NCBI GenBank assembly: GCA_003157575.1
Contig: PMKA01000049.1
Span: 5,069-13,994 of the forward strand
From: Opitutia bacterium
GTDB taxonomy: Bacteria; Verrucomicrobiota; Verrucomicrobiia; Opitutales; Opitutaceae
Length of the DNA: 8,926 nt
Reading direction: 5' to 3'
In this document: one piece after another, positions 6,413-8,926 of the stretch
How the letters are laid out: the number at the start of each line of letters is the position of its first letter
Numbering within the stretch: the stretch's first letter is position 1
Position numbers and translations under genes: made by a program
The notes under the pieces: model-generated
The model's input: the letters and a program-made list of their open reading frames with translations, nothing else
Told to the model about the DNA's origin: nothing
The model's database searches: none

Positions 6413-7368
6413 ATCAGCTCCGAGATTTGTGCGAAATAGGCCTCCACCCACCTGTGTGCGAGAAGAAGGTGGAGCAGGCCGGCGGCCGCGAGCATGGGAC
6501 CGAAGGGCACCTCCAGCCCGAAACGGATGGGCCCGTCCGTTTCGGGAGCCTCCGGGGTGTTCGGCTGCGCGACAGCAGGAGTCCCTTCCGCGGCGGTTTC
6601 CGACGCAGGCTCCCCTGACGGCTTCCGGCCGCCGAAAAGCCCGTGCCAGAGCAGCGCAAGTGCGAACCACAGCGTGCCGATGAGGGCGCCGCCGAACACG
6701 GTGAACACCGCGCCCTGCCATCCGATGAAAGCGCCGATCGCGCCGACGAACTTCACGTCGCCGAAGCCCATTGCCTCCTTTTTCAGGACCGCTTCCCCGA
6801 GGAGCGCGATCCACAGGACCAGACCGGAGCCAACAAGGAGGCCGATCACGCTGTCGATTCCGGAGCGGAGGCTCGCGACGAAGAACAGCTCATGCTGCTG
6901 CCCGTGAAGCGAGGGCACGGCGAACGAGAGTGCGATCCCGGCCACGGCAAGCCCGAGCGTGAACGCATCGGGGATGATCATGTGGTCCAGGTCGATGAAC
7001 GTGGCGGCGATCAGCGCCGCGCAGAGCAACATGCCGCACAGCGCCTTTGCGGGATGCGGGAAGGCAAGCCAGCAGGCCGTGAACAACAGAGCGGTCAGGA
7101 GCTCGACGAACGGATAGCGGAAGCTGAAGCGGCGTCCGCAGCAGCGGGCGCGGCCGCGAAGGATGAACCAGCTGAGAACCGGGATGTTGTCGTACCAGCG
7201 GATCGGCGCCCCGCACGCGCAATGCGAGCCGGGAGTGACAACGGACTGGCCCGCCGGGATGCGGTAGATGCAGACGTTGAGAAAGCTTCCGACGCAGGCG
7301 CCAAGCACAAAGACCACAGCCGGGAAGAACCATGGGAAGGCGGCGGAAAATGCTGCGTAGTCGGACAT
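6409..7368 (-). CDS. pilD: Type IV prepilin peptidase (PilD/GspO, A24 family)
   Basis: An inner-membrane aspartic protease that cleaves, and in bifunctional members N-methylates, type IV pilins and type II secretion pseudopilins. The 319-residue protein opens with a membrane segment (about 13-34, [17 protein letters not shown]) and the cytoplasmic domain containing [16 protein letters not shown] (58-73) and FSFRYPFVE. Several more hydrophobic helices follow. The catalytic aspartates are Asp126 in [11 protein letters not shown] and Asp204 in GFGDVK. The zinc-type cysteines occur as Cys50-x-Cys52 and Cys76-Cys77, not the usual two CxxC pairs. A Pro/Ala/Glu-rich loop of about 40 residues (247-285) precedes the last helix. 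No other pilus or secretion gene is in the window, as is common for stand-alone pilD. The ATG at 7368 precedes the expected N-terminal membrane segment and lacks a Shine-Dalgarno. The stop overlaps the pfk stop. Confidence 0.95.
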   Translation of the reverse strand: MSDYAAFSAAFPWFFPAVVFVLGACVGSFLNVCIYRIPAGQSVVTPGSHCACGAPIRWYDNIPVLSWFILRGRARCCGRRFSFRYPFVELLTALLFTACWLAFPHPAKALCGMLLCAALIAATFIDLDHMIIPDAFTLGLAVAGIALSFAVPSLHGQQHELFFVASLRSGIDSVIGLLVGSGLVLWIALLGEAVLKKEAMGFGDVKFVGAIGAFIGWQGAVFTVFGGALIGTLWFALALLWHGLFGGRKPSGEPASETAAEGTPAVAQPNTPEAPETDGPIRFGLEVPFGPMLAAAGLLHLLLAHRWVEAYFAQISELI

Positions 7369-7628
7369 GGAACGCGCCGATTGCGGAGTGCGCCGCTTTG
7401 AAAGTCAAATCATCGCCGTTGGCCAAATCGAGTCCGGCCAGCGTCGATGGCGGTGATCCGGCAAGCAGTGGCGTCAAAAACCGGAAGGCCGGGAATGACC
7501 TCGGCTGCGGTTCATGCGATGCTGCGCGCGGAGCAGCACAGGCCTCGGAGTTCTTCGCGAAGCGGCGCGGGAAGAGGAATCGCATGGAATAGGAGCCAGG
7601 AGGACGCCCGTCCGACGGGCTCCTGCCG
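7369..7628. other. Intergenic region between the HD gene and pilD
   Basis: These 260 bases hold no recognisable gene; frames crossing them are extensions of out-of-frame readings of pilD. On the minus strand TTGACT (7408-7403) resembles a -35 box for pilD, but the sequence 17 bases further (CGCAAT) is a poor -10, so I do not call a promoter. A hairpin near the HD stop is listed separately. Confidence 0.4.
7601..7624 (-). terminator. Hairpin just after the HD-domain gene
   Basis: AGGAGCCCGT pairs with ACGGGC-G-TCCT (one bulged G) around a CGG loop, starting 4 bases past the HD gene stop on the minus strand. The stem is strong but no T tract follows, so it is at best a weak or factor-assisted terminator, or a 3'-end stabilising structure. 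Confidence 0.4.
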
Positions 7629-8231
7629 CTATGCGTCCTGCAGGTGGCCGGCGGCGACCGCTTCGGCGACCATGCGTTCGGCGTAGGCCCATAATTCGGC
7701 GGAACCCTCGGCGATGTGCGAATTTCGGGCGATGACCCGGTCGCGCGTGACGCCGTGGTTTTGCCAGGCTGCGCCCTCGGTGCGGCAGTTCAGGAGCATC
7801 GGCTGAAAACGGTCGACCGCGGCGGCGAACTTCGACTCGGGAGTCCCGCGCGCCTCGAACTCGTCCCACAGCGCGCGGAATTCGCGCGTCTGGTCCGCGG
7901 GAAGCATGCCGAAGATACGGTCGGCGGCGACCGATTCCCGCTCGTGCTGGTTTGCCATTCCCGCGGTGTCGTAGGCGAACGTGTCGCCGGCGTCGATCTC
8001 CACGAGATCGTGAATGATGAGCATCTTGAGCACCCGCAGAACGTCGAGCTGCGGCCAGTTCGCGTGCTCGGCGAGCGTGAGGACGATCAGGCAGAGGTGC
8101 CATGAATGCTCGGCGTCGTTCTCCCTCCGCCGGCTGTTGACGAGCACGGTCTGTCGAAAGATCTCCTTCAGGCGGTCGACCTCGACGATGAAGCGGACCT
8201 GCTGGGCGAGGCGTTCCGGTTGGAATTCCAT
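7629..8231 (-). CDS. HD-domain phosphohydrolase (YfbR/HDDC2-like 5'-nucleotidase)
   Basis: A 200-residue protein of the HD superfamily. Relatives such as E. coli YfbR and human HDDC2 are metal-dependent 5'-deoxynucleotidases acting on dNMPs. The metal and active-site set can be placed: His42 in NDAEHSWH, His74-Asp75 in LIIHDLVEIDAGD, with Glu78 and Asp83, and Asp140 in SKFAAAVDRF. The spacing follows YfbR closely. The C-terminal segment PESKFAAAVDRFQPML resembles the HDDC2 pattern. I chose the ATG at 8231 because MEFQPERLAQQVRFIVEVDRL begins at the first family helix. The frame is open a further 76 codons to a GTG at 8459, through a run of nine G, with no recognisable domain. It stands alone between convergent and divergent neighbours; the physiological substrate is not evident. 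Confidence 0.88.
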   Translation of the reverse strand: MEFQPERLAQQVRFIVEVDRLKEIFRQTVLVNSRRRENDAEHSWHLCLIVLTLAEHANWPQLDVLRVLKMLIIHDLVEIDAGDTFAYDTAGMANQHERESVAADRIFGMLPADQTREFRALWDEFEARGTPESKFAAAVDRFQPMLLNCRTEGAAWQNHGVTRDRVIARNSHIAEGSAELWAYAERMVAEAVAAGHLQDA

Positions 8232-8464
8232 GGCACAGGTGTTTGGCAGCGGCTCCGGGGCGTCAAACCCGGATTCGAGCCCCCCCCCGAATCGTAATGT
8301 GGTCGCGACGATTTCGGGCGGGATGGCGGCTTGGCCGCTTGGAAACGGCTGCGACACCCAGACGATTTCTTCCTTCGACTTGCTCCGGGGCGGAAATTTT
8401 TCTAGCAGGAGCCTGTCGGAACGCAGGTCCGGCAGCCTTCTCATAAGCCGGCTTGTCACGAGTC
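8232..8464. other. Divergent intergenic region with G9/C9 tract and palindrome
   Basis: These 233 bases separate the HD gene from the rightmost membrane-protein gene. They contain a nine-base C run on the plus strand (8280-8288) and a perfect 10-bp palindrome, AAGCCGGCTT (8445-8454), 10 bases before the ATG at 8465. The minus frame continuous with the HD gene is open throughout, so part of this region could be coding, but the translated sequence shows no recognisable domain. No clear promoter was identified in either direction. Confidence 0.4.
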
Positions 8465-8926
8465 ATGCCAACGCAAAATCACCCAGCAAAGACGAGCGCC
8501 TTGAAGGGCATTCCGGGTTTTCGTCCGGACTGGCGACTGCTGGCGTTGGGAGCCGTTCTCGCGACCGCGGCGATTGTGGTCTACGGCGGGACGTTCCATG
8601 TCCCGATGCTTTTCGACGATCTTGGGAGCATTGCCGACAACCTGACGATCCGGCATTGGCGAACCGCGTTCTTCCCGGCGGTCGACTCGACCGTGTGCGG
8701 CCGCCCCGTTCTGAACCTGACCCTGGCGCTCAATTACGCGATCAGCGGACAGGCGGTGTGGAGTTATCACGCGTTGAACCTTGCGATCCATATTGCAGCC
8801 GGGTTGACGCTTTTCGGGATCGTCCGGCGCACGCTCGCACCGCGCGTGGGGCCGCAGGCCGTGTCCATCGCCTTCGCCGCCGCCCTTCTCTGGACTCTGC
8901 ATCCGTTGCAGACCGAGTCGGTGACC
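8465..8926 (+). CDS. TMTC/PMT-like membrane glycosyltransferase family protein (N-terminal part)
   Basis: The first 154 residues of a polytopic membrane protein that continues past the right edge. After a basic N-terminus (residues 1-23), a hydrophobic helix (24-42) leads to FHVPMLFDDLGSIADNLTIR, where the Asp51-Asp52 pair fits the acidic first-loop motif of GT-C fold transferases. CGRPVLNLTLALNYAISG and VWSYHALNLAIHIAAGL (98-114) follow, then a helix ending LLWTLHPLQTESVT. The order FDD, GRPV.NLTLALNY, YH..NL.IH and HPLQTE.V is typical of the TMTC-like proteins (membrane part plus C-terminal TPR repeats) abundant in Verrucomicrobiota and Planctomycetes. A lipid-linked sugar transfer role and a TPR tail are expected from the family but not visible here. 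The ATG at 8465 lacks a Shine-Dalgarno. Confidence 0.8.
   Translation, partial: MPTQNHPAKTSALKGIPGFRPDWRLLALGAVLATAAIVVYGGTFHVPMLFDDLGSIADNLTIRHWRTAFFPAVDSTVCGRPVLNLTLALNYAISGQAVWSYHALNLAIHIAAGLTLFGIVRRTLAPRVGPQAVSIAFAAALLWTLHPLQTESVT

Noticed and set aside
8262..8290. TTCGA-containing sequence resembling a tRNA T-loop
   Set aside because: The flanking bases do not form a T stem on either strand, and no acceptor or anticodon arm can be built around it.

Overview
This GC-rich window (roughly two thirds G+C by eye) holds eight protein genes and no rRNA, tRNA, insertion sequence or CRISPR array that I can see. None of the eight starts has a convincing AGGAGG-type ribosome binding site. That, the gene mix, and a large membrane protein of the TMTC/PMT type suggest a Gram-negative-type bacterium of the Verrucomicrobiota, perhaps Opitutaceae. 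The taxon is an inference from general resemblance, not from a marker gene.

Layout. Three minus-strand genes fill the left side: an ABC-F ribosome-associated ATPase that runs off the left edge (1-1040), malate dehydrogenase (1337-2323) and an AroF-type DAHP synthase (2456-3520). A 517-base divergent control region (3521-4037) separates aroF from two plus-strand genes: a galactokinase-family GHMP kinase (4038-5183) and a phosphofructokinase (5279-6412). Next come two minus-strand genes: a prepilin peptidase (6409-7368), whose stop codon overlaps the pfk stop, and an HD-domain nucleotidase-like protein (7629-8231). A TMTC-type membrane protein starts at 8465 on the plus strand and runs off the right edge.

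Function. The middle of the window is central carbon metabolism: sugar-1-kinase and PFK feed glycolysis, malate dehydrogenase serves the TCA cycle, and DAHP synthase draws PEP and erythrose-4-phosphate into aromatic biosynthesis. The other genes are housekeeping (ABC-F, HD phosphohydrolase) or cell-surface functions (prepilin peptidase, TMTC-type protein), and share no obvious pathway.

The most interesting part is the aroF leader. On the minus strand it reads: a promoter-like pair with a 16-bp palindrome over the -35 element, a possible 24-codon peptide, a hairpin containing that peptide's stop codon, and then a strong GC hairpin with a T-rich tail. The last looks like an intrinsic terminator about 90 bases before the aroF start, with no upstream gene for it to end. 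This is the architecture of transcription attenuation, although the peptide is not rich in aromatic residues. Second-look items are key-residue variants in the phosphofructokinase (GGGGT plus PKTIDND), the galactokinase (GNHTDYN) and the prepilin peptidase (compressed cysteine pairs).
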